Assembly (NCBI GenBank): GCA_021648625.1
Contig: JAKISK010000002.1
Span: 1-53,991, forward strand
Length of the DNA: 53,991 nt
Source: Thiomicrorhabdus sp.
GTDB lineage: Bacteria; Pseudomonadota; Gammaproteobacteria; Thiomicrospirales; Thiomicrospiraceae
Direction of reading: 5' to 3'
Part shown: positions 1-6,986 of the stretch, one piece after another
How the letters are laid out: each line of letters starts with the position of its first letter
Position numbering within the stretch: position 1 is the stretch's first letter
Translations under genes and position numbers: made by a program
Notes under the pieces: generated by a model
Seen by the model: the letters and a program-made list of their open reading frames with translations, nothing else
Told to the model about the DNA's origin: nothing
Databases searched by the model: none

Positions 1-214
1 TAATGACTTTAAGGGCGGTTTTACGACGATTCAAGGCGAGTTCATCGGCTTGCTTGGGGCGATAGCCTCTCTTGCCTGTATTTCGCTTGATCTCCCTCCC
101 TATGGTTGAAATATGTCGGTTTAACTCGGACGCAATATTTTTATAGCTCATCCCTGTTTTCAAGTAGGCTTTTATCTGATATCGTTCTTCTATGGTCAAC
201 TGGTTATAGGTCAT
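1..214 (-). CDS. IS30-family transposase, N-terminal part (runs off window)
   Basis: The reverse strand reads from an ATG at 212-214 with no stop to the window edge, giving 71 residues that begin MTYNQLTIEERYQI and continue through IASELNRHISTIGREIKRN. This is the helix-turn-helix N-terminus of IS30-family transposases, which bind the element's inverted ends and move it by a DDE mechanism. The catalytic domain lies outside the window. Just upstream of the start (about 277-300) is the element's terminal sequence, TTGCACTTGTTATGCGAATT and a few further bases, abutting a bacteriocin-type peptide gene at 301. Similar terminal sequence recurs at 7613 and 12394, so the family has been active in this array. 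Confidence 0.88.
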   Translation of the reverse strand, partial: MTYNQLTIEERYQIKAYLKTGMSYKNIASELNRHISTIGREIKRNTGKRGYRPKQADELALNRRKTALKVI

Positions 215-276
215 ATGCAATTTCCTGTGGTAAGAAAAGGGCATTCTATTTCAGTTGGCCTTTTTCTTACAAGTTA

Positions 277-300
277 ATTGCACTTGTTATGCGAATTCAA
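277..300. repeat. Terminal end of the IS30-family element
   Basis: The bases ending GCGAATTCAA stop exactly where similarity to the other leader-peptide genes begins (GATGTTAAATTAAAC from 301). This places the insertion junction between 300 and 301, within the third codon of the original gene. The other end of the element lies outside the window. Confidence 0.7.
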
Positions 301-510
301 GATGTTAAATTAAACGGAATGAGAGAATTAAACTTTAATGAGATTGAGGAAGTTAGTGGGGGAAATCCTTGGCTTATTTACACTGCCTGGGTAGCTCTAG
401 GGACGTTTGTTACCCGGACTTTATATGTTCCTAAGCAGAGTGATTCTTGGACAGGTAGGTCTGATGGAGCTTGGGGGGATGGGCCTAGACAACCTGCTAT
501 ACGACGTTAA
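289..510 (+). CDS. Double-glycine leader peptide 1, start supplied by IS30 end
   Basis: This 73-residue peptide carries the leader segment MRELNFNEIEEVSGG found in four further genes in the window. It matches the double-glycine leaders of class II bacteriocins and microcins (compare the colicin V leader MRTLTLNELDSVSGG), which C39-peptidase ABC exporters cleave after GG. The predicted 48-residue core is hydrophobic at first (WLIYTAWVALGTFV) and Gly/Arg-rich later. The native start and upstream region are gone: the IS30 end provides an in-frame ATG at 289, so the protein starts MRIQDVKLN instead of MNDVKLN. No good ribosome binding site precedes this ATG, so expression is doubtful and the gene may be a disrupted remnant. 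Reading further upstream in this frame only enters the insertion element. Confidence 0.7.
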   Translation: MRIQDVKLNGMRELNFNEIEEVSGGNPWLIYTAWVALGTFVTRTLYVPKQSDSWTGRSDGAWGDGPRQPAIRR

Positions 511-579
511 ATGTAAATCATACATGACTGTGTGGGCAAAATATCGCCCATACAGATCTATATTTATTGAGACTTAAGT

Positions 580-1383
580 ATGTTTAAAAAAATTATGTTA
601 TGCCTGTTTTGGGTGTCTGCCCCTCTCAATAGAGAGCTATCTGTAATAAAAAAATTCTTAATCGTATTGGAAATTTCCCTCAGACTTATTGTCATGATAT
701 GGGCTTTTACCATTATATTACTATTGCCAGCATGGTTTTCTGAGAAGCACGTTATTAACGGCCATATTATTTATGCAAATAATAACGTGAATTCTGAATT
801 ATTACAAAATATACTAGATATAACTAATGAAAGAATGAAAAAAACTGGCATTGATGGATCTGAATCATTACTTACCATTTATTTACATAATAATGACATT
901 CTTTTTTCTCTGTCGGCAATCAGATTTCCTTCTAATGTAAAAGCTGTGCATGAAGGAATTATCTTTAAAAGAATGCACGTTAGCTTAAATGAAGAAGGTA
1001 TACATATCAACGGAATACCTAACCAAGACTGGTTAAGTATTATAATCACTCATGAAAGAATTCATAATCTACAATATAAACGCTATGGAATATTAACTTA
1101 TACACTATTTATCCCTGAATGGGTTAAAGAAGGTTATGCAGGATATATAAGCCGTGGCCGCGTTCCTTCTGATAAGGATTATGAGGAATGGTTAAGGAGA
1201 ATAAACGCAGGTGAAAATATTAATAAACATTTTGAATACTCGATTTTAGTGCGCCATGCAATTGACAAGATGGGATATAGCCCTGATGAGCTACATAATG
1301 ATGAAGTGGATCATGAAATGGTTAAAAAATCCTTGCTTATTTGGGTAGAAAAGGAGCTAAAACAAGCTGTCAAAAATGCATGA
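580..1383 (+). CDS. Membrane-anchored HExxH metallopeptidase-like protein
   Basis: This 267-residue protein has a hydrophobic segment at about residues 33-53, suggesting one N-terminal membrane anchor. A zinc-metallopeptidase signature HERIH lies at 158-162, followed 12 residues after the second His by a conserved-looking Glu (EGYAGY, about 174). The HExxH plus downstream Glu spacing resembles gluzincin peptidases. The second half would lie on the far side of the membrane. It follows leader peptide 1 by 70 bases and precedes a small hypothetical gene, all on the same strand. I do not recognise a named family. A role in maturation, immunity or neither is open; position in the array is the only functional hint. 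The start has only a weak ribosome binding site. Confidence 0.6.
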   Translation: MFKKIMLCLFWVSAPLNRELSVIKKFLIVLEISLRLIVMIWAFTIILLLPAWFSEKHVINGHIIYANNNVNSELLQNILDITNERMKKTGIDGSESLLTIYLHNNDILFSLSAIRFPSNVKAVHEGIIFKRMHVSLNEEGIHINGIPNQDWLSIIITHERIHNLQYKRYGILTYTLFIPEWVKEGYAGYISRGRVPSDKDYEEWLRRINAGENINKHFEYSILVRHAIDKMGYSPDELHNDEVDHEMVKKSLLIWVEKELKQAVKNA

Positions 1384-1406
1384 TTTTGAAAAAAAGGAAT
1401 ACAATA

Positions 1407-1787
1407 ATGAAGCTAATTAAGAATTTTAAACGTAATCGAGCTATAAAATCCTATATAAAAAATCTTCCAAACATGTTAGAAAAAGATTATGGAAGTCGAG
1501 CCTCTTATACACCAATGCAAGTCCATAAAACAATTGAGCGTTATCGTCTTAGTATTGTTTCAATTTCTGCTGGGATTGCTGTGTTTTCAACTAAAGAAGA
1601 ATTTGATCAATATTTTTATGAAACAGGCAACTCTTATAACTATGATGAAATTCGTTCTGAGATAGCAGACAAACATTTCCAAGGAAACATTGATTTTACA
1701 GTTGCAAGCTCTTCACCCATGCCATCTGCACATAACAATCACATAGATACCGACGGAGGTGGCGATGGGGGTGGAGGAGGTAGTTAA
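1407..1787 (+). CDS. Small protein with Gly/Asp-rich tail (DUF6559-like)
   Basis: The ATG at 1407 follows an AAGGA ribosome binding site and gives 126 residues; the same frame is open upstream but overlaps the preceding gene. The protein has a basic start, a middle with YTPMQVHKTIERY and FDQYFYETG, and ends in a run of Gly with Asp and Ser (about the last 15 residues). The pattern, including the glycine-rich tail, resembles proteins that I recall being grouped as DUF6559; this assignment is from memory and of moderate certainty. No function is known. It lies 23 bases after the metallopeptidase-like gene and is probably co-transcribed with it. Confidence 0.55.
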   Translation: MKLIKNFKRNRAIKSYIKNLPNMLEKDYGSRASYTPMQVHKTIERYRLSIVSISAGIAVFSTKEEFDQYFYETGNSYNYDEIRSEIADKHFQGNIDFTVASSSPMPSAHNNHIDTDGGGDGGGGGS

Positions 1788-1912
1788 CAAAAGAGCAAGC
1801 TTGTAATACAGCGTTTGGAGCAACGATCTGTTAGTGTTTCTAAAAAACTACCCCCCTCTCTCCTGTAATAAAAACACATTACAAAAACAACTAATTACCC
1901 TAAAAACACTCC

Positions 1913-1952
1913 TTTTGGCCTATAGACATTAATCATGGGTATGTTTAAATGG
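1913..1952 (+). promoter_or_regulatory. 40-bp conserved array element, copy 1
   Basis: This is a divergent copy beginning TTTTGGCCTATAGACATT and ending GTATGTTTAAATGG. It aligns over exactly 40 positions with seven others in the array. It lies just upstream of the ORF at 1986. TTGGCC and TATGTT could act as -35 and -10 boxes with a 19-bp spacer, but this is inference. Confidence 0.6.
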
Positions 1953-1985
1953 ATGCAATACATTAAGAGCATGTGATTAAACACG

Positions 1986-2279
1986 ATGCCACAACGTAGT
2001 GAAACTGAACATTTAAGAAATGAATCCATGATGAAAGAAACCCTATCAGAAGAAGCCAAAAAAATTGCAGGTACAAAAATGAAACTTGCTATCGGAATTA
2101 CCGTTCACTGTGCTGTTGTTATCTATATGATAGCACGGCTTTTTTATGATATTCCTCCTCCTAATTGGATGCTTGATGCTGCTACGATTTCCTATGCGGG
2201 GTTTGGTTCAATTTACTATTTAACTTTGATTTATAGATTAAACCTTAAGCTTAAACATGCCTCGCCTGATTTTCGTTGA
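1986..2279 (+). CDS. Small two-segment membrane protein (putative immunity family B)
   Basis: The 97-residue product has two hydrophobic stretches (about 35-52 and 63-82) and a basic C-terminus. Its H-AV-YM-FY pattern resembles the 60-residue protein at 5824-6006, so the two may form one family of small membrane proteins, possibly immunity proteins. It begins MPQRSETE; the same start, MPQRSETK then a stop, occurs at 7955 downstream of another copy of the 40-bp element, which suggests that this segment is conserved 5' sequence. The ATG at 2028 (MMKETLSEE) is an alternative start. No leader peptide gene lies immediately upstream. Confidence 0.5.
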   Translation: MPQRSETEHLRNESMMKETLSEEAKKIAGTKMKLAIGITVHCAVVIYMIARLFYDIPPPNWMLDAATISYAGFGSIYYLTLIYRLNLKLKHASPDFR

Positions 2280-2335
2280 CAACCTTGTGAATAGAGCTCC
2301 CACAAACAGTCTATTATTACTGGTGTAATACTCAA

Positions 2336-2677
2336 TTGCGATGCCAATGCTTAATTAAGACAATCCTTCAAACTAAAAAACTAGTATTCTTACTCACCAT
2401 ATATTTTTCTTTTTTTACGTTGCTTGCTATCTTTGATTACTACACATCTAATATTAAACTATTTCAAAATACAGAAAACATCACTGACTTCTTATCCTCC
2501 TATTTAATATTGTTTGCCCTTACCTATTTATACATGTTTTTAGACTGCTTTTACATTAAGATAATGAAAAACTATCTTAAGTTTACAAAAAAAGAGCTCC
2601 AACCTCACTCTAGAACTATATTTATAATGTCTTTTACATTAATTAATTTAGCTATATTAAATCGATCTTTATACTAA
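2336..2677 (+). CDS. Small membrane protein, putative immunity family A (copy 1)
   Basis: A TTG at 2336 is the probable start: no ATG is in frame nearby, and the resulting MRCQCL matches MWCKCL at the start of the homologue at 9627. The 113-residue protein has about three hydrophobic segments and a central motif DCFYIKIMK followed by KKELQPHS, which aligns with NCLY-MIKK-GY-EISPYS in the proteins at 4193 and 9627. Small hydrophobic proteins coded just after bacteriocin peptides are commonly immunity proteins; that role is inferred here. This copy has no adjacent leader peptide, so it may be an orphan immunity gene. Confidence 0.55.
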   Translation: MRCQCLIKTILQTKKLVFLLTIYFSFFTLLAIFDYYTSNIKLFQNTENITDFLSSYLILFALTYLYMFLDCFYIKIMKNYLKFTKKELQPHSRTIFIMSFTLINLAILNRSLY

Positions 2678-2700
2678 CTTGAATTCACCACATGAGAAGA

Positions 2701-3068
2701 CAAAATAAAGGGGTCAATCCTGTTTTACAATATATAAAAACGTCAGTACCATTTTTTCTTAAATACAATAAACATCAGCTCTAAATTTTCCAAAAAATAT
2801 CCCCCCCTACTCAAACGAATCAAAAAATTATTGTCTATTTTATAAACGAACAAACTCAATTCAAGCAATTCTTTACCACACGAAATGACGCAAGCACAAT
2901 GCTACCGATTTCACACATCACAACAAATATCCATATCCTAAAAATAGTTATTTTGACCTATAGACATTCCTTTTGGGTGTGTTTAAATGGACACAACAAA
3001 TTAAGAACACGTTATTAAAAAACGCACTTAATTCAAGACCACTAACCCAATCGTTTGGAGAGACAATT
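2701..3068 (+). repeat. Conserved upstream block of cassette 1
   Basis: This stretch without a gene is repeated with high similarity upstream of each NTF2-like gene. Recognisable parts are a CAATCCTGTTTTACAATATA segment, a C7 tract at 2811-2817, TTGTCTATTTTATAAACGAA, CAATGCTACCGATTTCAC, the 40-bp element, and ACACGTTATTAAAAAACGCA before a GGAGAG ribosome binding site. A short ORF across it is broken in other copies, so it looks regulatory, not coding. Confidence 0.75.
2951..2990 (+). promoter_or_regulatory. 40-bp conserved array element, copy 2
   Basis: Canonical copy, TTTTGACCTATAGACATTCC followed by TTTTGGGTGTGTTTAAATGG, 78 bp before the NTF2-like start at 3069. TTGACC is a near-perfect -35 box; the -10 is less clear. 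Confidence 0.65.
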
Positions 3069-3509
3069 ATGTTTAAAAAACTAACCATCGCCTTAGCCCT
3101 ATCCGCTTCCATGCTCAGTTATACCAACATGACATTTGCAAACAGTGACGTAGATGCAGCGCAACTAGAAGCCGTTATCACCGCTAAAATCGCCGCAACA
3201 TCAAAAGGGTCTGAGTCCATTGAAGACATAATGAGTACCATACACAGTGGTTCACCCGTTGCGCTAGAGACCCGAGCGCAAATGGAACAAATTCTTCCTG
3301 CTGTGGATATGAATGCATCTTTGGTAGAGTTTAGTTTTGTAGGACAAGCTGGCGATTATGCGGTTGCAAAAATCAAAGAAAAAGCAGAAAAAATCACCGG
3401 CCCTGCACAATTTAAAAGCAATGAAATGGAACAGTTAATTGTCTTTAAACAAGAAGATGGGCAATGGAAAATCTGGCAAGCCAGTGTTTTGGATATAAAG
3501 TATTTATAA
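3069..3509 (+). CDS. Secreted NTF2-like protein, copy 1
   Basis: The ATG at 3069 follows GGAGAG and opens a 146-residue protein; the open frame upstream (MGVFKWTQQ) only reflects the conserved 5' DNA. A clear signal peptide (MFKKLTIALALSASML, cleavage probably after FA at about 22) predicts export. The mature part ends with the pattern VFKQEDGQWKIWQASVLDIKYL-like, typical of SnoaL/NTF2-like domains with a final curved sheet. Four other copies in the window are almost identical, in contrast to the variable peptides that follow. It is separated from leader peptide 2 by a structured segment of 166 bases. A periplasmic role such as binding, chaperoning or protecting against the peptide is only inference. 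Confidence 0.75.
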   Translation: MFKKLTIALALSASMLSYTNMTFANSDVDAAQLEAVITAKIAATSKGSESIEDIMSTIHSGSPVALETRAQMEQILPAVDMNASLVEFSFVGQAGDYAVAKIKEKAEKITGPAQFKSNEMEQLIVFKQEDGQWKIWQASVLDIKYL

Positions 3510-3675
3510 CCGAATCTTAAAAACAAAAAACGCCCTGGTTAAATAAATAACCAAGGCGTTAAAAGTTTCCGGTGTTGGTTACTGCCAGTACCAGAAAAAA
3601 TGGCTTTTAAACAATTTTGTTTAGAAGCTTTACATAAGACAGCGTAATTATACGCTATTAATGAGGTAACTCAAA
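3510..3675 (+). promoter_or_regulatory. Structured intercistronic segment, copy 1
   Basis: Four potential hairpins follow each other: 3529-3560 (AACGCCCTGGTT / AACCAAGGCGTT), 3571-3592 (GGTGTTGG / CCAGTACC with G-U pairs), 3603-3628 (GCTTTTAAAC / GTTTAGAAGC) and 3641-3656 (AGCGTA / TACGCT). The ribosome binding site GAGGTAA for leader peptide 2 follows. The first hairpin lacks a proper T-run on this strand and would be a better terminator on the other. Conservation in four cassettes suggests an RNA that tunes expression between the two genes. Confidence 0.6.
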
Positions 3676-3897
3676 ATGAATGATGTTAAATTAAACGGAA
3701 TGAGAGAATTAAACTTTAATGAGATTGAGGAAGTTAGTGGGGGTTGGTTTATCCCTGGTGCTCTACTTGGTGGAGGCTATGCCGGTATTCGTCAAACCTA
3801 TGATAAGTTTGACGCAATACTTGATGGTAGAGAGATCCCTGATTATCGGCCTGGTGCTATTCTAGAAGCGGCTATATCGGGAGCTGGTGCAGGGTAA
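3676..3897 (+). CDS. Double-glycine leader peptide 2 (microcin-like)
   Basis: The ATG follows GAGGTAACTCAAA. The 73-residue product has the 23-residue leader starting MNDVKLNG and ending EEVSGG, then a 50-residue core rich in Gly and Ala with several small-xxx-small patterns (GALLGGGYAG, AAISGAGAG) of the type found in class II bacteriocins. The core resembles that of peptide 5 at 9291: both have GGG, TYD-F-AI, a Gly-x-x-x-Pro segment and a Gly/Ala-rich tail. Each of these two peptides is followed by an immunity family A gene. Processing would need a C39-type ABC exporter, which is not in the window. Assignment as bacteriocin precursor rests on leader and composition, not on known homologues of the core. 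Confidence 0.75.
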   Translation: MNDVKLNGMRELNFNEIEEVSGGWFIPGALLGGGYAGIRQTYDKFDAILDGREIPDYRPGAILEAAISGAGAG

Positions 3898-3985
3898 CTT
3901 AGGTGATAGATATTTTCCATCGCGCCGTTAAATAACAACGTTGTAAAATTAATATAGCATGATTACTAATTATTGGTCATGCTAT

Positions 3986-4151
3986 ACCCTAATCCCCAGA
4001 TAGAAAATACGTTTATAGCGCAAACCCTTGACGCACCTAAAAAATGTAAAAAAGGACGCATCACCAATAAGGTGACATTGTCTTTTTTACATTCAACTAT
4101 GCACATCAATTGCTTACACTCTAATTCGCATTTCTATCTAAGGATTAAGGC
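3986..4151. repeat. MITE-like element family M1, copy in the array
   Basis: A 166-bp palindromic element with ends CCCTAATCCCCAGATAGAAA and a degenerate right end TTTCTATCTAAGGATTAAGG. It is flanked by TAT on both sides, consistent with a 3-bp target duplication. The middle can fold (TGTAAAAAAGGAC / GTCTTTTTTACA and CACC / GGTG). It separates leader peptide 2 from its putative immunity gene. The short ORF across it is repeat sequence, not a gene. Confidence 0.85.
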
Positions 4152-4192
4152 TATTATATGAAAAACAGCCATATAAGCAAACCGAGTAAAAT

Positions 4193-4522
4193 ATGCCACA
4201 CAATTGTTTCACTAAAATACATTTTAAAATAACAAAAAATTTATTTAAATCCCATATTATACTGTTCACTTTACTGGCCGTTTTAAATGTTTATGTAGAC
4301 GTTTTATTCTTACCGAATACACCTATAAAATTTTTATTCGCTTATATCATTTTATTTATTTTTGCTTGGCTATCCAAGATTCCAAATTGTTTATATATCA
4401 ATTTTATGATAAAAAAAATGGGGTATGTAGAAAAAGAAATCAGCCCTTATTCATCTCCTGTATTTGCCGTTATCTTTTTACTCATTGCCACCCTACTCAT
4501 GTCTGTACTCGGAATACTGTAA
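4193..4522 (+). CDS. Small membrane protein, putative immunity family A (copy 2)
   Basis: This 109-residue protein has three hydrophobic segments (about 22-40, 45-63 and 89-108). Between the second and third lies PNCLYINFMIKKMGY followed by EKEISPYS. That signature is almost the same in the protein at 9627 and is recognisable in the one at 2336. It follows leader peptide 2, from which it is separated by an M1 element. Because peptides 2 and 5 resemble each other and both precede an A-type protein, a cognate immunity role is likely but not shown. Confidence 0.6.
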   Translation: MPHNCFTKIHFKITKNLFKSHIILFTLLAVLNVYVDVLFLPNTPIKFLFAYIILFIFAWLSKIPNCLYINFMIKKMGYVEKEISPYSSPVFAVIFLLIATLLMSVLGIL

Positions 4523-4549
4523 TCATCCAACAATAAACACCTAGCGCTC

Positions 4550-4836
4550 TAAATTATTCAAAAAATATCTCCCCTACTCAAACGAATCAAAAAATTATTG
4601 TCTATTTTATAAACGAACAAACTCAATTCAAGCAATTCTTTACCACACAAAATGACGCAAGCACAATGCTACCGATTTCACGCATCACAACAAATATCTA
4701 TATCCTCACAAATGATTATTTTGACCTATAGACATTCCTTTTGGGTGTGTTTAAATGGACACAACAAATTAAGAACACGTTATTAAAAAACGCACTTAAT
4801 TCAATACAACTAACCCAATCGTTTGGAGAGACAATT
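4550..4836 (+). repeat. Conserved upstream block of cassette 2
   Basis: Same sequence parts as the block at 2701-3068, starting about at CTCTAAATTATTCAAAAAAT. A single-base change near 4707 breaks the short frame open in copies 1, 3 and 5, supporting a non-coding role. Confidence 0.75.
4719..4758 (+). promoter_or_regulatory. 40-bp conserved array element, copy 3
   Basis: Canonical copy, identical to the one at 2951-2990, 78 bp upstream of the NTF2-like start at 4837. Confidence 0.65.
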
Positions 4837-5277
4837 ATGTTTAAAAAACTAACCATCGCCTTAGCCCTATCCGCTTCCATGTTTAGCTATACCAATATGG
4901 CATTTGCAAATAACGATGCGGATGTTGCGCAATTAGAAGCCGTTATCACCGCTAAAATCGCCGCAACATCAAAAGGGTCTGAGTCCATTGAAGACATAAT
5001 GAGCACCATACACAGTGGTTCACCCGTTGCGCTAGAGACCCGAGCGCAAATGGAACAAATTCTTCCTGCTGTGGATATGAATGCATCTTTGGTAGAGTTT
5101 AGTTTTGTAGGACAAGCTGGCGATTATGCGGTTGCAAAAATCAAAGAAAAAGCAGAAAAAATCACCGGCCCTGCACAATTTAAAAGCAATGAAATGGAAC
5201 AGTTAATTGTCTTTAAACAAGAAGATGGGCAATGGAAAATCTGGCAAGCCAGTGTTTTGGATATAAAGTATTTATAA
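4837..5277 (+). CDS. Secreted NTF2-like protein, copy 2
   Basis: An intact 146-residue copy with a GGAGAG ribosome binding site and signal peptide. It differs from copy 1 mainly around the signal-peptide end (AFANNDADVAQLE against TFANSDVDAAQLE), while the rest is nearly unchanged. The C-terminal QEDGQWKIWQASVLDI segment fits the NTF2-like fold. Near-identity over about 400 bp suggests recent duplication or gene conversion. It leads a cassette with leader peptide 3 and a small membrane protein. Confidence 0.75.
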   Translation: MFKKLTIALALSASMFSYTNMAFANNDADVAQLEAVITAKIAATSKGSESIEDIMSTIHSGSPVALETRAQMEQILPAVDMNASLVEFSFVGQAGDYAVAKIKEKAEKITGPAQFKSNEMEQLIVFKQEDGQWKIWQASVLDIKYL

Positions 5278-5443
5278 TCGAATCTTAAAAATAAAAAACG
5301 CCCTGGTTAAATAAATAACCAAGGCGTTAAAAGTTTCCGGTGTTGGTGACAGCCAATACCAGAAAAAATGGCTTTTAAACAATTTTGTTTAGAAGCTTTA
5401 ATAAAAGCAGCGTAATTATACGTTATTAATGAGGTAACTCAAA
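5278..5443 (+). promoter_or_regulatory. Structured intercistronic segment, copy 2
   Basis: The same four hairpins as at 3510-3675. Changes keep pairing: CCAGTACC becomes CCAATACC (a G-U pair becomes A-U), and the last stem AGCGTA / TACGTT keeps a G-U pair. The peptide 3 ribosome binding site GAGGTAA follows. Confidence 0.6.
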
Positions 5444-5692
5444 ATGAACGATGTTAAATTAAACGAAATGAGAGAATTAAACTTTAATGAGATTGAGGAA
5501 GTTAGTGGGGGGCTTGATTGGCGTGATACTTTTGGGATTGCGGGAGCTGCTGTCGGCACTGTATTAGGTAGAGGTAATGCTTGGGCTACAGCAGGAGGAA
5601 CAGCAGCAGGTCTGTCATTATATGACTATGGTAACACCTTATATCGTTCATGGGCACTTAACGACTACAATCGCAATCCTTATGGTTGGTAA
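5444..5692 (+). CDS. Double-glycine leader peptide 3 (microcin-like)
   Basis: An 82-residue product with the shared leader (one change, Gly to Glu at residue 8) and a 59-residue core. The core has a long small-residue region with GxxxG-type spacing (GIAGAAVGTVLG, TAGGTAAGLS) and an aromatic C-terminus (NRNPYGW). It is unlike the cores of the other four peptides. A 60-residue membrane protein of putative immunity family B follows. The GAGGTAA ribosome binding site and the structured upstream segment are intact, so this is one of the best preserved cassettes. Confidence 0.75.
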   Translation: MNDVKLNEMRELNFNEIEEVSGGLDWRDTFGIAGAAVGTVLGRGNAWATAGGTAAGLSLYDYGNTLYRSWALNDYNRNPYGW

Positions 5693-5823
5693 CAAATTCA
5701 AAGAAGCTAAATTTAACACCAAAAATTAAAATTAAGCTTTGAAGAAATTGGCCTATCTATAAAAAGTTAATGAGTATATAACTCATTAACTTAAGGGACT
5801 CTAAATCTATTTTTGGATAAAAA

Positions 5824-6006
5824 ATGAAAAAAACAACCGAACTTAATTTTTATTTGAATATGGTTACCCATGTTGCAGTTGCAACATACATGTTTTTAAA
5901 TTTTTTCTATGGCGTGGAATGGAACATCGATATACTAGTTTTTATAATAACGGGAATATTCCCTATATTTTACTTAATTAAACTCAGGGCAACAAAGAAA
6001 GAATAA
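5824..6006 (+). CDS. Small membrane protein, putative immunity family B
   Basis: This 60-residue protein has two hydrophobic stretches (about 11-28 and 35-53) and a basic tail (KLRATKKE). Its VTHVAVATYMFLNFFYG region resembles ITVHCAVVIYMIARLFYD in the protein at 1986. It lies 131 bases after leader peptide 3 and before the next cassette, where a cognate immunity protein would be expected. The role is inferred from size, topology and place only. Confidence 0.5.
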   Translation: MKKTTELNFYLNMVTHVAVATYMFLNFFYGVEWNIDILVFIITGIFPIFYLIKLRATKKE

Positions 6007-6377
6007 AAAGGTCAGTGCCATTTATCCTTCATAAGGCTAATTTTTCTTCAAAAAAATAGAAAATTGGTGCATTTGTTCTTGAACACAACAAGGATAAGCT
6101 CTCAATTATTCAAAAATACCCCCCTACTTAAAGAAATCATTGTCTATTTTATAAACGAACAAATTCAATTCAGGCAATTCTTTACCACACAAAATGACGC
6201 AAGCACAATGCTACCGATTTCACGTATCACAACAAATATCCATATCCTCAAAATGATTATTTTGACCTATAGACATTCCTTTTGGGTGTGTTTAAATGGA
6301 CACAACAAATTAAGAACACGTTATTAAAAAACGCACTTAATTCAATACCACTAACCCAATCGTTTAGAGAGACAATT
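6007..6377 (+). repeat. Conserved upstream block of cassette 3
   Basis: Contains the shared parts AAAAGGTCAG, GTGCATTTGT-CTTGAACACAA, TTGTCTATTTTATAAACGAA, the 40-bp element and the conserved 5' untranslated stretch. An 87-codon ORF crosses it, but its frame is broken in copies 2 and 4. Confidence 0.75.
6260..6299 (+). promoter_or_regulatory. 40-bp conserved array element, copy 4
   Basis: Canonical copy, 78 bp upstream of the frameshifted NTF2-like gene at 6378. Confidence 0.65.
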
Positions 6378-6820
6378 ATGTTTAAAAAACTAACCATCGC
6401 CTTAGCCCTATCCGCTTCCATGTTTAGCTATACCAATATGGCATTTGCAAACAGTGACGTAGATGCACAGCTCAACTAGAAGCCGTTATCACCGCTAAAA
6501 TCGCCGCAACAACAAAAGAGTCCGAATCCATTGATGACATGATGAAAACCATACACAGTAGCTCACCCATTGCGTTAGAGTCCAGAGCGCAAATGGAGCA
6601 AATATTTCCTGTTGTGGATATGAACACTTCTTTAATTGAGTTTAGCTTTGTCGGACAAGCGGGCGATTATGCGGTTGCCAAAATCAAAGAAAAAATAGAA
6701 AAAGTGACAGGTCCTGCGCAATTTAAAAGCAATGAAATGGAACAGTTAATTGTCTTTAAACAAGAAGATGGGCAATGGAAAATCTGGCAAGCCAGTGTTT
6801 TGGATATAAAGTATTTATAA
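6378..6820 (+). pseudogene. NTF2-like gene, copy 3, frameshifted
   Basis: The gene starts like the other copies with an intact signal peptide. It has two extra bases near 6467 (GATGCACAGCTCAACTAG against GATGCAGCTCAACTAG), so translation ends at 6479 after about 33 residues. The rest of the protein, from ITAKIAAT to the usual end DIKYL, continues in another frame to 6820. The second half is also the most divergent copy (MKTIHSSSPIALESRAQ), which suggests an older copy. Upstream element, hairpins and peptide gene remain, so the cassette may still make peptide 4 without its secreted partner. Confidence 0.8.
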
Positions 6821-6986
6821 TCGAATCTTAAAAACAAAAAACGCCCTGATTAAATAAATAACCAAGGCGTTAAAAGTTTCCGGTGTTGGTTACTGCCAAT
6901 ACCAGAAAAAACGGCTTTTAAACAATTTTGTTTAGAAGCTTTAATAAAAGCAGCGTAATTATACGCTATTAATGAGGTAACTCAAA
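6821..6986 (+). promoter_or_regulatory. Structured intercistronic segment, copy 3
   Basis: Same four hairpins; the first stem has CGCCCTGATT opposite AACCAAGGCG, so one pair is lost, while stems two to four are kept. The ribosome binding site for peptide 4 follows. Confidence 0.55.

Noticed and set aside
106-288. Longer start for leader peptide 1
   Set aside because: The frame upstream of 289 runs antisense through the transposase gene.
2973-3068. N-terminal extension MGVFKWTQQ of the NTF2-like proteins
   Set aside because: The extension reflects conserved 5' DNA. The ATG at the signal peptide has the GGAGAG ribosome binding site, and copy 4 does not keep the extension in frame.
3529-3560. 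Terminator after the NTF2-like gene on the + strand
   Set aside because: The stem is followed by AAAAG, not a T-run; it would terminate better on the opposite strand, where there is no gene to end. Kept only as part of the structured segment.
3510-3600. Integron attC sites between cassettes
   Set aside because: Hairpins follow the NTF2-like genes, but the GTTRRRY and RYYYAAC core sites are not present, the hairpin falls in the middle of a cassette, and no integrase is seen.
3973-4161. Short ORFs across M1 elements (also 18979-19215, 22466-22720, 24034-24264)
   Set aside because: They follow the repeat sequence in different frames and have no start signals.
6064-6327. Gene of about 87 codons in the conserved upstream blocks (also 10103-10372)
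   Set aside because: The frame is broken by single-base and longer changes in copies 2 and 4, it lacks a ribosome binding site, and it covers the 40-bp element; it looks like regulatory DNA.
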